DNA of 64,000 bases, from positions 62,001 to 126,000 of the forward strand of contig NZ_VEAF01000005.1 in assembly GCF_007673775.1 (NCBI RefSeq). The letters are read 5' to 3'. Below, piece after piece: positions 26,803 through 35,844 of the stretch (position 1 is its first letter; each line of letters begins with the position of its first letter). The translations under genes were made by a program, and so were the position numbers. The stretch is from Curtobacterium sp. 9128. Its GTDB lineage: Bacteria > Actinomycetota > Actinomycetes > Actinomycetales > Microbacteriaceae. A model generated the notes under the pieces. The model was not told where the DNA came from. It saw only the letters and a program-made list of their open reading frames with translations, and ran no database searches.

Positions 26803-27748
26803 AGTCGGCTCCAAGGTTGGCGAGGCTCTCGTCGGTCCAGTGCTCCGCGGTCCACCGCAGGGTGAGCTCCCCGAGCGGTTCGTCCTGCGCGAAGGTGATC
26901 GACGCGTTCCGGTAGAGCTCGAGGATCGCGAGGAAACGAGCCACCACGATACCCGTGATCGCGACCCCGGCGACCAGCTCGCGGAACGAGACGTCGGGAT
27001 CACCGGACTCGGCCCGGGTCCGGAGGATCGACACGACGACGGCTGCCTGCTCCCGGATGCTGACCAGGGGGGCGTGCAGGTGGTCGAGTCCGACGGTCGG
27101 GATCTCCCGCGGGGCGAACGCGAGGGTCGCCAGCGCGGCGAAGTCCTGCACCGACAGTGTCCAGACGAGCTCGGGTGTGCGGGCACGGAACCGTTCCTCG
27201 AGGCGGACGCTCCGGACGTGGCGCCGCGACTCGGTGGTCCAGCGCGCGCCGAACCAGTCGGCGGCCTGCTTGAACGCGCGGTACTGCAGGAGTCGGGCGA
27301 AGAGCAGGTCGCGTGCCTCGAGGAGCGCGACGTCCTCGGCGTCGACGAGCTCCCCCTGCGGCAGGAGCCCGACGATCTTCAGGTCGAGCAGGGTCGCGGC
27401 GACGACGAGGAACTCGCTCGCCTCGTCGAGTTCGTCGGCGGACTCCGCCTGGCGGACGTAGGCGATGAACTCCCCGGTGACGGCGCCGAGGGACACCTCG
27501 GTGATGTCCATCTCGTGCTTCGTGATGAGGGAGAGCAGGAGGTCGAACGGACCGTCGAAGTTCCGGAGTCGGACCCGGAAGCCCGTCGACTCGGGGGCTG
27601 CCGGGTCGCTGCTCGGCGACGCCGACAGTGCTGCCGGCTCCGGCGCTGCCGGCTCCGAGGCTGCCGGGTCGCTGCTCGGCGACGCCGACAGTGCTGCCGA
27701 CTCCGGCGCTGCCGGCTCCGGCGTGGGGGCGTCAGGCGACGGCGCCAC
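26792..27748 (-). CDS. scpA: Segregation and condensation protein A
   Basis: A 318-residue kleisin that bridges SMC heads. After a low-complexity Ala/Pro/Ser N-terminus (about 55 residues, containing a duplicated 21-residue unit), the kleisin N-domain reads FDGPFDLLLSLITKHEMDITEVSL; the middle has EFLVVAATLLDLKIVGLLP; the C-terminal winged helix ends at about 310 (ARFLAILELYRNASITFAQDEPLGEL). The gene overlaps parA by 17 bases and scpB by 11. Confidence 0.95.
   Translation of the reverse strand: MAPSPDAPTPEPAAPESAALSASPSSDPAASEPAAPEPAALSASPSSDPAAPESTGFRVRLRNFDGPFDLLLSLITKHEMDITEVSLGAVTGEFIAYVRQAESADELDEASEFLVVAATLLDLKIVGLLPQGELVDAEDVALLEARDLLFARLLQYRAFKQAADWFGARWTTESRRHVRSVRLEERFRARTPELVWTLSVQDFAALATLAFAPREIPTVGLDHLHAPLVSIREQAAVVVSILRTRAESGDPDVSFRELVAGVAITGIVVARFLAILELYRNASITFAQDEPLGELTLRWTAEHWTDESLANLGADYDG
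27597..27722 (-). repeat. 63-bp tandem duplication in the 5' part of scpA
   Basis: Two nearly identical 63-base units (27597-27659 and 27660-27722), both beginning GCTGCCGGGTCGCTGCTCGG, encode the duplicated 21-residue stretch AALSASPSSDPAA with flanks. In frame and confined to the disordered N-terminus of ScpA. Confidence 0.85.
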
Positions 27749-28610
27749 GCTGGACGAGCTCCCGTGCGAGCTGCCGGTAGGCGTGTGCCGCGGCGTGGTC
27801 CGGCGCGGTATGCGTGATCGGCCGGGCCGAAACGGTGGCGTCCGGGAACTTCACGGTCCGCCCGATCACGGTGTCGAGCACCCGCTCGTCGAAGGTGTCG
27901 ACGACGCGCTCCATGACCTCGCGGGAGTGCAGGGTCCTGGAGTCGTACATCGTGGCGAGGATGCCGTCGAGCTGCAGCGCCGGGTTGAGCCGGTCGCGCA
28001 CCTTGTCGATCGTCTCGATGAGGAGCGCGACGCCGCGGAGGGCGAAGAACTCGCACTCGAGCGGGATCAGCACGCCGTGCGCCGCGGTGAGGGCGTTCAC
28101 GGTGAGCAGGCCGAGCGACGGCTGGCAGTCGACGAGGATCACGTCGTAGTCCCCGGCGACCTTGCGCAGCACGCTCGCGAGGATCTGCTCGCGCGCGACC
28201 TCGTTGACCAGGTGGACCTCGGCCGCCGACAGGTCGATGTTCGCCGGGATCACGTCCAGCCCGGGGGTGTTCGTCGGCTGGATGACCTGGTTCGGGTCCT
28301 TGATGGCGCCCATCAGCAGGTCGTACACGGTGGGGATGTCGTGGGTGCGGACCCCGAGCCCCGCGGAGAGCGCGCCCTGCGGATCGAAGTCGACCGCGAG
28401 GACCTTGCGCCCGTACTCCGCGAGCGCGGCGCCGAGGTTGATCGAGGTGGTGGTCTTGCCGACCCCGCCCTTCTGGTTGCAGAGGGCGATGATGCGTGCG
28501 GGCCCGTGACCGTCGAGCTCCTCCGGCACGGGGAACGCCCGAACGGGCCGGCCGGTCGGACCGTAGGTGGTCTCGCCGGTGCCGGGCTGTGTCGTCGGGT
28601 TGGTGCTCAC
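27732..28610 (-). CDS. ParA-family ATPase of the scpAB operon
   Basis: A 292-residue chromosome-partitioning-type ATPase. Deviant Walker A NQKGGVGKTTTSINLG near residue 47, Walker A' VDFDPQGALSAGLG, Walker B VILVDCQPSLGLLT, and the typical EFFALRG. The GTG at 28610 fits the N-terminal length of relatives. Its position just before scpA-scpB-rluB matches the second, SMC-linked ParA of actinobacteria (as in the mycobacterial Rv1708-Rv1712 block), not the oriC parAB pair; no parB is nearby. Confidence 0.92.
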   Translation of the reverse strand: MSTNPTTQPGTGETTYGPTGRPVRAFPVPEELDGHGPARIIALCNQKGGVGKTTTSINLGAALAEYGRKVLAVDFDPQGALSAGLGVRTHDIPTVYDLLMGAIKDPNQVIQPTNTPGLDVIPANIDLSAAEVHLVNEVAREQILASVLRKVAGDYDVILVDCQPSLGLLTVNALTAAHGVLIPLECEFFALRGVALLIETIDKVRDRLNPALQLDGILATMYDSRTLHSREVMERVVDTFDERVLDTVIGRTVKFPDATVSARPITHTAPDHAAAHAYRQLARELVQRGAVA

Positions 28611-28684
28611 CTGGTCATCGTACCGGCGGTGGAGGCGCGGGCCGGGTCGCACCGCCGAGCCGGGTGACCGGCGGGACGGACCCG

Positions 28685-29497
28685 TCAGGCGGCGCGGAGC
28701 GCGACGCGCATGCTGTCGACCCGCTCGGCGATGACCGGGTCGGTCGACCACCGCTGCTGCAGTCGGCCGACGAGCACGCCGATCTGCTCACGGTCGAGGC
28801 CGGGTCGCAGCGCGAGCCCCACCGTCAGCTCCGGTCCGGCGAAGCGTCCGAGCGGATCCCCCGGTTCGAGCTCGACCCGTGCGACGGCGGGCTCGCCGTC
28901 GACCGACGCGGCGAACGCCTCCGCGACGGACGGGTCCTCGAAGCAGGGCGTCCACGGCAGGTCCTGCCCGATCGCCCAGACGGCCGGTCGACGCAGGACG
29001 AACTCGCTCGACGACGTCGGGTCGAGCACGACGAGTTGCGTGTCCTCGCTCGCGGCCGCCATCGCGACCCGGCGGGACTCGACGGGGATCGGTCGCGCGG
29101 TGACGTCCCAGGCCTGCATCGCGGCCACGGAGGTGAACGCCGGCATCACGGTGCGGCCGTCGGGGCCGGCGACCGTCACGATCGAGAGCTCCTGCGTCTT
29201 GTCGACGAGCCGGCCATCCGGGGTCGTACCGACCTCACCCGCCTCGGCGACGAGCGGGACGAGGAGGCGGGCCGTGCGGAGCGCCGCCACGACCTCTCCC
29301 TGGGAGGCGCCGGACGGCAGGGCGGCGATGGCGGCGATGAGTGCGGGGTCGGCCAGGCCGTCGTCGTCCGCGAAGGCGTCGTCGTGCGCGTCGAACGTCC
29401 GGCCGGCCCAGGGGAACCCGGCCGAGTCGGTCGCGTGCGCGTGCGCCGGTTCCGCGTCGGTCGGCCCGGAGCCCCGGCCGTTCGAGATGCCCGCCAC
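28685..29497 (-). CDS. SseB family protein
   Basis: About 270 residues from a GTG four bases past the priA stop, which suggests coupling. Two SseB-like segments are visible: a first with ALIAAIAALPSGASQGEVVAALRTARLLVPLVAEAG, then GRTVMPAFTSVAAMQAWD, near residues 55-155, and a C-terminal domain with VARVELEPGDPLGRFAGPELTVGLALRPGLD. The SseB fold is widespread but biochemically obscure. Residence after hisC-hisB-hisH-priA appears usual in this family (from memory), with no histidine role known. Confidence 0.8.
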   Translation of the reverse strand: MAGISNGRGSGPTDAEPAHAHATDSAGFPWAGRTFDAHDDAFADDDGLADPALIAAIAALPSGASQGEVVAALRTARLLVPLVAEAGEVGTTPDGRLVDKTQELSIVTVAGPDGRTVMPAFTSVAAMQAWDVTARPIPVESRRVAMAAASEDTQLVVLDPTSSSEFVLRRPAVWAIGQDLPWTPCFEDPSVAEAFAASVDGEPAVARVELEPGDPLGRFAGPELTVGLALRPGLDREQIGVLVGRLQQRWSTDPVIAERVDSMRVALRAA

Positions 29498-29501
29498 CGG
29501 A

Positions 29502-30248
29502 CTACGCGGATGCGACGTCGAGGGCGGCCGGCAGGGTGAACGCGCCCGAGTACAGCGCCTTGCCGATGATCGCGCCCTCGAGCCCGTGCGGCACGAGCTC
29601 CCGGAGCGCCACGAGGTCGTCGAGCGTCGAGATCCCGCCGGACGCCACGACGGGCTGGTCCGTCCGGTCACAGACCTGGCGGAGCAGGTCGACGTTCGGC
29701 CCCTGCAGGGTGCCGTCCTTCGTCACGTCGGTCACGACGTACCGCGCGCACCCCGCGTCCTCGAGACGGTCGAGTACCTCCCAGAGGTCGCCGGCGTCCT
29801 CGGTCCAGCCGCGGCTCGCCAGCGTGGTCCCCCGGACGTCGAGCCCGACGGCGATCTGCTCGCCGTACTCACCGATGACCCGTGCCGCCCAGGACGGGTT
29901 CTCGAGCGCCGCGGTGCCGAGGTTGACGCGGGCAGCCCCCGTCGCGAGCGCTGCCTCGAGGGAAGCGTCGTCGCGGATGCCGCCGGAGAGCTCGACCGAG
30001 ACGCCCTCGACCTCGCGGATGGCCTGCGCGATCACGCGGCGGTTGTCGCCGCGCCCGAACGCCGCGTCGAGGTCGACGAGGTGGATCCACTCCGCGCCCT
30101 GCTCACGCCAGGTGCGTGCCGCGGTGACCGGGTCGCCGTACGCGGTCTCACTGCCGGCTTCCCCCTGGGTGAGGCGGACCGCCTGCCCGTCGACGACGTC
30201 GACGGCAGGCAGCAGGACGAGGGGCGGGGTCGAGCTCAGGTCGGTCAT
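29502..30248 (-). CDS. priA: PriA/HisA phosphoribosyl isomerase
   Basis: A 248-residue (beta/alpha)8 barrel that isomerises ProFAR in histidine synthesis. The catalytic Asp is in [19 protein letters not shown] near residue 17; phosphate-binding strands read [13 protein letters not shown] and [13 protein letters not shown]; a second acid is in [16 protein letters not shown]. Actinobacterial homologs are usually bifunctional with TrpF; no trpF is in the window, so this is plausible but not shown. Fourth gene of the his cluster, 103 bases after hisH. Confidence 0.93.
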   Translation of the reverse strand: MTDLSSTPPLVLLPAVDVVDGQAVRLTQGEAGSETAYGDPVTAARTWREQGAEWIHLVDLDAAFGRGDNRRVIAQAIREVEGVSVELSGGIRDDASLEAALATGAARVNLGTAALENPSWAARVIGEYGEQIAVGLDVRGTTLASRGWTEDAGDLWEVLDRLEDAGCARYVVTDVTKDGTLQGPNVDLLRQVCDRTDQPVVASGGISTLDDLVALRELVPHGLEGAIIGKALYSGAFTLPAALDVASA

Positions 30249-30351
30249 GGTCCTGTCGGTTTCGTTGCGTGGTGCGGTGGCCGGACGGGAGGCTCGGCTC
30301 GGCTCCGTCCGCCGGTGTCGGTCGTGCGCGTGGTGCGGTGTGCGGTGCGGG

Positions 30352-30987
30352 TCAGAGTGACCCGACCCAGTTGCGGAGCATCCGGATGCCCGGCTCACCC
30401 GACTTCTCGGGGTGGAACTGGGTCGCGGTGAGGGGACCGTTCTCGACGGCCGCGATGAACCGCTGCCCGTGTTCGGCCCACGTGAGCTTCGGCGCGCGGA
30501 AGGGTCCGTACGCCTCGAGCGGGAAGTCGGTCACGCCGTAGGAGTGCACGAAGTAGAACCGCTCGTCGTGCAGACCGTCGAAGAGCACCGAGTCCTCCGG
30601 CGCCTCGATCGTGTTCCACCCCATGTGCGGCAGGACCGGCGCGTCGATCTGCTCGACGGTGCCCGGCCACTGACCGAGCCCCTCGACGTCCGCGCCCCGC
30701 TCGACACCGCGGGAGAACAGCACCTGCATGCCGACGCAGATGCCGAGCACCGGACGGCCGCCAGCGAGCCGGTGGTCGACGATCTCCCCGCCCTGGACGC
30801 CCTCGAGCTGGTCGATGACGGCGCCGAACGCCCCGACGCCCGGTACCAGGAGTCCGTCGGCGTCGAGCGCGGTCCGCTTGTCCGCGGACAGCGTCACGTC
30901 CGCCCCGGCGCGTTCGAGGGCCTTCGCTGCCGAGTGCACGTTGCCGGACCCGTAGTCGAGGACGACGACGTTCGGCCGCGCGGTCAC
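30352..30987 (-). CDS. hisH: Imidazole glycerol phosphate synthase, glutaminase subunit
   Basis: A 211-residue class I glutamine amidotransferase giving ammonia to HisF. Triad: the nucleophilic Cys in [13 protein letters not shown] near residue 85, His and Glu in [14 protein letters not shown] near 195; [19 protein letters not shown] at the N-terminus. The GTG start overlaps the hisB stop by four bases. hisF is not in the window. Confidence 0.96.
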   Translation of the reverse strand: MTARPNVVVLDYGSGNVHSAAKALERAGADVTLSADKRTALDADGLLVPGVGAFGAVIDQLEGVQGGEIVDHRLAGGRPVLGICVGMQVLFSRGVERGADVEGLGQWPGTVEQIDAPVLPHMGWNTIEAPEDSVLFDGLHDERFYFVHSYGVTDFPLEAYGPFRAPKLTWAEHGQRFIAAVENGPLTATQFHPEKSGEPGIRMLRNWVGSL

Positions 30988-31586
30988 AGTGCGCCCTTGG
31001 TCGAGGGGATGCCGTCCACGCGGGGGTCGAGCTCCACCGCGCGGCGCATCGCCCGAGCGAAGGCCTTGAACTCGGCCTCGGCGATGTGGTGCGGGTCTCG
31101 GCCGGCGAGCACGCGGACGTGCACGGTGATGCCGGCGTTCACGGTGATCGCCTCGAACACGTGGCGGACCATCGACCCGGTGAAGTGCCCTCCGATGCGG
31201 TGGAAGGCGAAGCCCTCGGGCTCGCCGGAGTGCACGAGGTAGGGACGACCGGACACGTCGACCACGGCCTGCGCGAGTGCCTCGTCGAGCGGGACGAGGG
31301 CGTCGCCGTAGCGGCCGATGCCGGCGCGGTCACCGAGGGCCTGCTTGAGGGCCTGCCCGAGCACGATGCCGGTGTCCTCGACGGTGTGGTGCACGTCGAT
31401 GTGCGTGTCACCGGTGGACCGCACACGGAGGTCGATCAGCGAGTGCTTGCTGAACGCGGTCAGCATGTGGTCGAAGAACGGCACGCTGGTGTCGATGTCG
31501 GACGAACCCGAGCCGTCCAGGTCGAGTTCGAGTTCGATGCTCGACTCGCTGGTCGTACGGCTGATCGTGGCGGTGCGCGCGGTCAT
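30984..31586 (-). CDS. hisB: Imidazoleglycerol-phosphate dehydratase
   Basis: A 200-residue metal-dependent dehydratase of histidine synthesis. Characteristic metal-ligand motifs: [14 protein letters not shown] near residue 38, [14 protein letters not shown] near 67, and the mirrored [17 protein letters not shown] and [16 protein letters not shown] near 143-172. Overlaps hisC and hisH by ATGA and GTGA, so it is fully coupled. Confidence 0.97.
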   Translation of the reverse strand: MTARTATISRTTSESSIELELDLDGSGSSDIDTSVPFFDHMLTAFSKHSLIDLRVRSTGDTHIDVHHTVEDTGIVLGQALKQALGDRAGIGRYGDALVPLDEALAQAVVDVSGRPYLVHSGEPEGFAFHRIGGHFTGSMVRHVFEAITVNAGITVHVRVLAGRDPHHIAEAEFKAFARAMRRAVELDPRVDGIPSTKGAL

Positions 31587-32689
31587 GCTGCAACCCTAAC
31601 CGGCGGCTGTTCGGCGGCGACCTCGCGCATGGCGTCGAGGAAGGCGGTCGTCTCCTCGGCGGTCCCGGCGCTCACCCGCAGGTGGTTCGGGATCCCGAGG
31701 TCGCGGACGATCACGTCGCGCGCCAGCAGGGACTCGAACGCCGCACGGGGATCGGCGACCCCGCCGAAGAGGACGAAGTTCGACCACGTGTCGTGCGGCG
31801 CGTAGCCCATCTCGCGGAGCCCGGCCACCATGCGGTCGCGCTGCCCGCGGATGTCGTCGACCATCGCGAGCATCTCCGGCGCGTGCCGGAGCGCGGCGAC
31901 CGCGGCGGCCTGCGTCAGCGCCGACAGGTGGTACGGGAGGCGCACGAGCCGGAGGGCATCGACCACGGCAGGGTGCGCGGCGAGGTACCCGACCCGCGCA
32001 CCGGCGAAGGCGAAGGCCTTGCTCATCGTCCGCGAGACGACGAGCCGTTCGCGGCCCGGCAGCAGCGTCAACGCGGTCGGCTGACCGACGGGCATGAACT
32101 CGGCGTAGGCCTCGTCGACCATGACGATGCCGTCGGTGGCGTCGTAGACGGCCTCGATCGTCGCGAGGTCGAGCGGCGTCCCCGTGGGGTTGTTCGGCCC
32201 GCACAGGAAGACGATGTCCGGGCGGTGCTCGTGGACGGCCGCAGCGGCCGTCTCCGGCGAGATCCGGAACTCCGCGTCACGCTCGGCGGCGATCCACCGC
32301 GTACCGGTGCCCGAGGCGATGATCGAGTGCATCGAGTAGGTGGGCGGGAACCCGAGGACGCTCCGCCCCGGACCGCCGAAGGCCTGCAGCAACTGCTGGA
32401 TGACCTCGTTCGAGCCGTTCGCCGCCCAGATGTGCTCGGGGGTGAGGTCGTGCCCGAGGTAGCCGGCGAGCGATGCCCGCAGCTCGGTGAACTCCCGGTC
32501 GGGGTAGCGGTTCACGGTGACGAGCGCCTGGCGGATCGAGGCGACGATGTCGTCGGCGACGTCCTGCGGCACGGGATGCGTGTTCTCGTTGACGTTGAGC
32601 TGCACGCGGACGTGCTTCTGCGGGGCGCCGTAGGGGCTCTGCCCGCGCAGGTCGTCTCGGATCGGGAGGTCTTCGAGCGTGAATGCCAC
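31583..32689 (-). CDS. hisC: Histidinol-phosphate aminotransferase
   Basis: 368 residues from a GTG at 32689 ([14 protein letters not shown]). A PLP-dependent aminotransferase of histidine synthesis: [12 protein letters not shown] near the N-terminus, [29 protein letters not shown] near 160, VVDEAYAEF near 190 and [18 protein letters not shown] with the PLP Lys near 223. First gene of the his operon. The start is judged by homology length; a GGATC lies just upstream. Confidence 0.95.
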   Translation of the reverse strand: MAFTLEDLPIRDDLRGQSPYGAPQKHVRVQLNVNENTHPVPQDVADDIVASIRQALVTVNRYPDREFTELRASLAGYLGHDLTPEHIWAANGSNEVIQQLLQAFGGPGRSVLGFPPTYSMHSIIASGTGTRWIAAERDAEFRISPETAAAAVHEHRPDIVFLCGPNNPTGTPLDLATIEAVYDATDGIVMVDEAYAEFMPVGQPTALTLLPGRERLVVSRTMSKAFAFAGARVGYLAAHPAVVDALRLVRLPYHLSALTQAAAVAALRHAPEMLAMVDDIRGQRDRMVAGLREMGYAPHDTWSNFVLFGGVADPRAAFESLLARDVIVRDLGIPNHLRVSAGTAEETTAFLDAMREVAAEQPPVRVAA

Positions 32690-32851
32690 CGATCCATCGT
32701 AGAGCGGTGGGGCCGCCACCGGACCGGCCGTCCGGACGGTGTCCGCCGAGGCCACCCGTCGGAGGCTGCGAGACGCAGGACCACTCCTGGGGACACGCAC
32801 GCTGGTGGGCGCTATGCCACTCGTCAGCATCGGACCGCTGGTGGCCGCTGA

Positions 32852-33211
32852 CTACTTCGTCGGGGCGTACTTGGCCGGGATGGCGATCTGCTCGCCGGCC
32901 TGCACACCGGATCCGTCGAGCGCGTTGAGGCTCACGACGTCGGCGACGAAGTCACGCGGGTCGGCGTTCGGAGCAGTCTGCTCGGCGAGCTGCCAGAGGG
33001 TCTCCCCGGGCTGGATCGTCACGGTCTGGAAGTGCACGTCCGCGGCGGTGTTGCCGGCCGAGGCCTGACCACCGTTCAACGCGAAGAGACCGACGGCGAC
33101 CAGGAGCGGGAGCGCGGCGAGGGTCGTGAAGACGGCGCGGCCGCGACGGGTGAGGCGGAGCCGGCTGCGGACAGCGGTGCCCTGCACGTCTGCGATGGCG
33201 ATGGTGCTCAT
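32852..33211 (-). CDS. LysM-domain membrane protein divergent from lexA, probable SOS gene
   Basis: 119 residues: a basic cytoplasmic segment of about 25 residues, one membrane helix (TTLAALPLLVAVGLFAL), and an external LysM domain (VTIQPGETLWQLAEQ, then VSLNALDGSGVQAGEQIAIP). GGAAGG precedes the ATG at 33211. A LexA box lies 41 bases upstream. Position and layout match the SOS-induced LysM cell-division inhibitors next to lexA in other actinobacteria (mycobacterial Rv2719c, corynebacterial DivS). A role in delaying division after DNA damage is therefore likely but inferred. Confidence 0.85.
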   Translation of the reverse strand: MSTIAIADVQGTAVRSRLRLTRRGRAVFTTLAALPLLVAVGLFALNGGQASAGNTAADVHFQTVTIQPGETLWQLAEQTAPNADPRDFVADVVSLNALDGSGVQAGEQIAIPAKYAPTK

Positions 33212-33251
33212 GTCGTGGTGCCTTCCTGCTCGAGTGAACCGAAGCGATGTA

Positions 33252-33267
33252 CCGAACATACGTTCGA
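33252..33267. promoter_or_regulatory. LexA (SOS) box before the LysM gene
   Basis: CCGAACATACGTTCGA differs by one base from the actinobacterial consensus TCGAAC-N4-GTTCGA. It lies 41 bases upstream of the LysM gene start, between it and lexA. Confidence 0.8.
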
Positions 33268-33324
33268 ACGGCTGGGCGCGCAACCCCCCAGGAGTGATTT
33301 CCGGGGGATTTCAGCGCGACACGC

Positions 33325-33340
33325 TCGAACAGGTGTTTGT
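33325..33340. promoter_or_regulatory. LexA box before lexA (autoregulation)
   Basis: TCGAACAGGTGTTTGT keeps a perfect left half-site and has two changes in the right half. It lies about 100 bases upstream of the lexA start, as expected for autoregulation. Confidence 0.7.
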
Positions 33341-33443
33341 CCGGTGCAATGCGGTCGGATACTGTTTCGACTGACTGGGACAAGCCTGACGGGGACCACC
33401 GACATTCCCGCAGTGCCGCGTCCCGACCAGGAGGCGAGACGAC

Positions 33444-34088
33444 GTGGTGGACGAACTGCGGGGACAGAAACCGCTGACGCCGAAGCAGCAGGCGATCCTC
33501 GACGCGATCCGTGCGTCCATCGCCAGCCGCGGGTACCCGCCGAGCATGCGGGAGATCGGCGACGCCGCCGGGCTCTCGTCCCTGTCGAGCGTCTCCCACC
33601 AGCTCGGCCAGCTCGAGCTCGGTGGCTGGATCCGTCGCGACCCGAACCGCCCGCGTGCGCTCGAGGTCCTCGTCGACGAACCGTCACCGGAGTCGGACGG
33701 CCCCGACGTCGACGCGACCACCCTCGTGCCGCTCGTCGGCCGCATCGCCGCCGGTGTCCCGATCACCGCGGAACAGCACGTCGACGAGATCATCCCACTC
33801 CCCCGACAGCTCGTCGGCACCGGGGACCTCTTCATGCTCAAGGTCGTCGGCGAGTCGATGATCGACGCGGCGATCTGCGACGGCGACTGGGTCGTCGTCC
33901 GTTCCCAGCAGACCGCGGAGAACGGTGACGTGGTCGCCGCGATGCTCGACGAGGAAGCGACCGTCAAGGTCTTCCGGCAGCGCGACGGCCACACCTGGCT
34001 GCTCCCGCGGAACTCCGCGTTCGAGCCGATCCTCGGTGACGCCGCGACGGTGCTCGGCAAGGTCGTGGCCGTCCTCCGCAGCATCTGA
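33444..34088 (+). CDS. lexA: LexA repressor
   Basis: A 214-residue SOS repressor/self-cleaving protease. Winged helix: [29 protein letters not shown] then [13 protein letters not shown]. Cleavage site Ala103-Gly104 in RIAAGVPI; catalytic Ser138 in [10 protein letters not shown] and Lys175 in ATVKVF. The first of two adjacent GTG codons (33444) is preceded by GGAGG at nine bases. Divergent from the LysM gene with LexA boxes between; a 40-bp palindrome follows. Confidence 0.98.
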   Translation: MVDELRGQKPLTPKQQAILDAIRASIASRGYPPSMREIGDAAGLSSLSSVSHQLGQLELGGWIRRDPNRPRALEVLVDEPSPESDGPDVDATTLVPLVGRIAAGVPITAEQHVDEIIPLPRQLVGTGDLFMLKVVGESMIDAAICDGDWVVVRSQQTAENGDVVAAMLDEEATVKVFRQRDGHTWLLPRNSAFEPILGDAATVLGKVVAVLRSI

Positions 34089-34118
34089 CGCGCCAGACCG
34101 CCGACCGATCGCACGGCG

Positions 34119-34158
34119 AAGCGGCCCGCACCACCTGCGCAGGTGGTGCGGGCCGCTT
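34119..34158 (+). terminator. 40-bp loopless palindrome after lexA
   Basis: A perfect 20-bp inverted repeat with no spacer (34119-34138 with 34139-34158; arm AGCGGCCCGCACCACCTGC), 30 bases after the lexA stop and in the convergent gap with hflX. Probably a terminator, although there is no T-run and the absence of a loop is unusual. Confidence 0.65.
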
Positions 34159-34220
34159 GCGGTTCCCGCGGATGCGAACGGCACCGCCCACCCGGGCGGA
34201 GCCGCGTGGCGGGACCGAGC

Positions 34221-34256
34221 CGGGCCTCCAGGCCGACGGACCGGACTGGAGGCCCG
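34221..34256 (-). terminator. Hairpin after hflX
   Basis: CGGGCCTCCAG (34221-34231) pairs with CTGGAGGCCCG (34246-34256) across a 14-base loop, seven bases past the hflX stop on the minus strand. Contains a variant of the recurring GGAGGCCCG motif. Confidence 0.6.
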
Positions 34257-34262
34257 TGGGGA

Positions 34263-35792
34263 CTACGCGGAGACGGGCGCGACCACGAAGGGGTCGAGTT
34301 CCGCGACCTGCCGCTGGAAGACCCGGACGTGCAGGCGGGTGCCCGCCTCGACGTAGTCGACCGACTCGACGGCTCCGGCGTCGTGCAGGGACGACACCAG
34401 GTCGCCGCGGTCGTACGGGATCACCACGGTGAGGTCGACGTCCGGTTCCGGCAGACGCGCCTCGATCGCCTCGAGGAGCGCCGGGATGCCCTCGCCGGTG
34501 CGTGCGGACACGAACACCGCGTCGGGCGCGAGGCCGACGAGCACGAGCCGCTGCGCCTCGTCGATCAGGTCGGCCTTGTTGAAGGCGACGATCTCCGGGA
34601 TGTCGCGTGCACCGACGTCGCCGATGACCTCCCGCACGGTGGCGAGCTGCGCTGCCGGGTCCGGGTGGGACCCGTCGACCACGTGCACGATGACGTCGGC
34701 CTCGCCGACCTCCTCGAGCGTGGAGCGGAACGCCTCGACGAGCTGGTGCGGCAGGTTGCGGACGAAGCCGACGGTGTCCGCGAAGGTGTACTCGCGGCCC
34801 TTGCCGGTGTTCGTCCTCCGGATGGTGGAGTCCAGCGTCGCGAACAGCTGGTTCTGCACGAGCACGCCCGCACTCGTCAGGCGGTTCAGGAGCGAGGACT
34901 TGCCGGCGTTCGTGTACCCGGCGATCGCCACGCTCGGCACGTCGTTGCGGTGTCGGTCGGCACGCTTGGCCTCCCGCGCGGGGCGGAAGCCGGCGATCTG
35001 GCGACGCAGCTTGGCCATCCGGGTGTGGATGCGGCGGCGGTCGAGCTCGATCTTCGTCTCACCGGGACCACGGGAGCCCATGCCGGCACCGCCGGAGACC
35101 TGACCACCGGCCTGGCGGGACATCGACTCACCCCAGCCGCGGAGGCGTGGGAGGAGGTACTCGAGCTGCGCGAGTTCGACCTGCGCCTTGCCCTCGCGGC
35201 TCTTCGCGTGCTGACTGAAGATGTCGAGGATCACGGCCGTGCGGTCGATCACCTTCACCTTGACCACGTCCTCGAGCGCACGACGCTGGGACGGTGCGAG
35301 CTCGGTGTCCGCGATCACGGTGTCGGCGCCGGTCGCCTTGACGACCATCGCGAGCTCCTCGGCCTTGCCCTTGCCGAGGTACGTCGACGGGTCCGGGTGG
35401 GGTCGGCGCTGCAGCAGCCCGTCGAGGACCACGGCGCCCGCGGTCTCGGCGAGCGCGGACAGCTCGCGGAGGGAGTTCTCGGCATCGGCGGCGTCGCCCT
35501 GGGCGTAGACGCCGATCAGGACGACCTGTTCGAGCCGGAGTTGCCGGTACTCGACCTCGGTGACGTCCTCGAGTTCGGTGGAGAGGCCGGCGACGCGGCG
35601 CAGCGCTGCGCGGTCGTCGCGGTCGTACTGGTCGCCGTCACCGGCCCAGCCGTGCTCGTCGACCGAGCGGGTCTGGATCGCCTGTGCCGGCGCGAAGATG
35701 GACGAGCTGGCCCGCGAGTCGGCGTTGCGCAGCACGCGCTCGACGACGCCGTCGCCTTCAGCTTGGTTGTTGGGTTCCGTCATGCTGTCCAC
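34263..35792 (-). CDS. hflX: GTPase HflX
   Basis: A ribosome-associated GTPase that splits stalled ribosomes. About 509 residues from the GTG at 35792, which has GGAGG at six bases; ATG 35783 would be too far from it. N-terminal HflX domain with TYLGKGKAEELA near 163 and LLPRLRGWGESMSRQAGG near 240; coiled coil RRRIHTRMAKLRRQI; GTPase G1 GYTNAGKSSLLNRL near 307, G2/G3 TFADTVGFVRNLPHQL, G4 NKAD. A long variable N-terminus of about 90 residues is normal for actinobacteria. Confidence 0.96.
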   Translation of the reverse strand: MDSMTEPNNQAEGDGVVERVLRNADSRASSSIFAPAQAIQTRSVDEHGWAGDGDQYDRDDRAALRRVAGLSTELEDVTEVEYRQLRLEQVVLIGVYAQGDAADAENSLRELSALAETAGAVVLDGLLQRRPHPDPSTYLGKGKAEELAMVVKATGADTVIADTELAPSQRRALEDVVKVKVIDRTAVILDIFSQHAKSREGKAQVELAQLEYLLPRLRGWGESMSRQAGGQVSGGAGMGSRGPGETKIELDRRRIHTRMAKLRRQIAGFRPAREAKRADRHRNDVPSVAIAGYTNAGKSSLLNRLTSAGVLVQNQLFATLDSTIRRTNTGKGREYTFADTVGFVRNLPHQLVEAFRSTLEEVGEADVIVHVVDGSHPDPAAQLATVREVIGDVGARDIPEIVAFNKADLIDEAQRLVLVGLAPDAVFVSARTGEGIPALLEAIEARLPEPDVDLTVVIPYDRGDLVSSLHDAGAVESVDYVEAGTRLHVRVFQRQVAELDPFVVAPVSA

Positions 35793-35844
35793 AGGGTACC
35801 TCCGGCGCGTCCTGGACACACGGGTGTGCCGGTACGGTTCTTCC

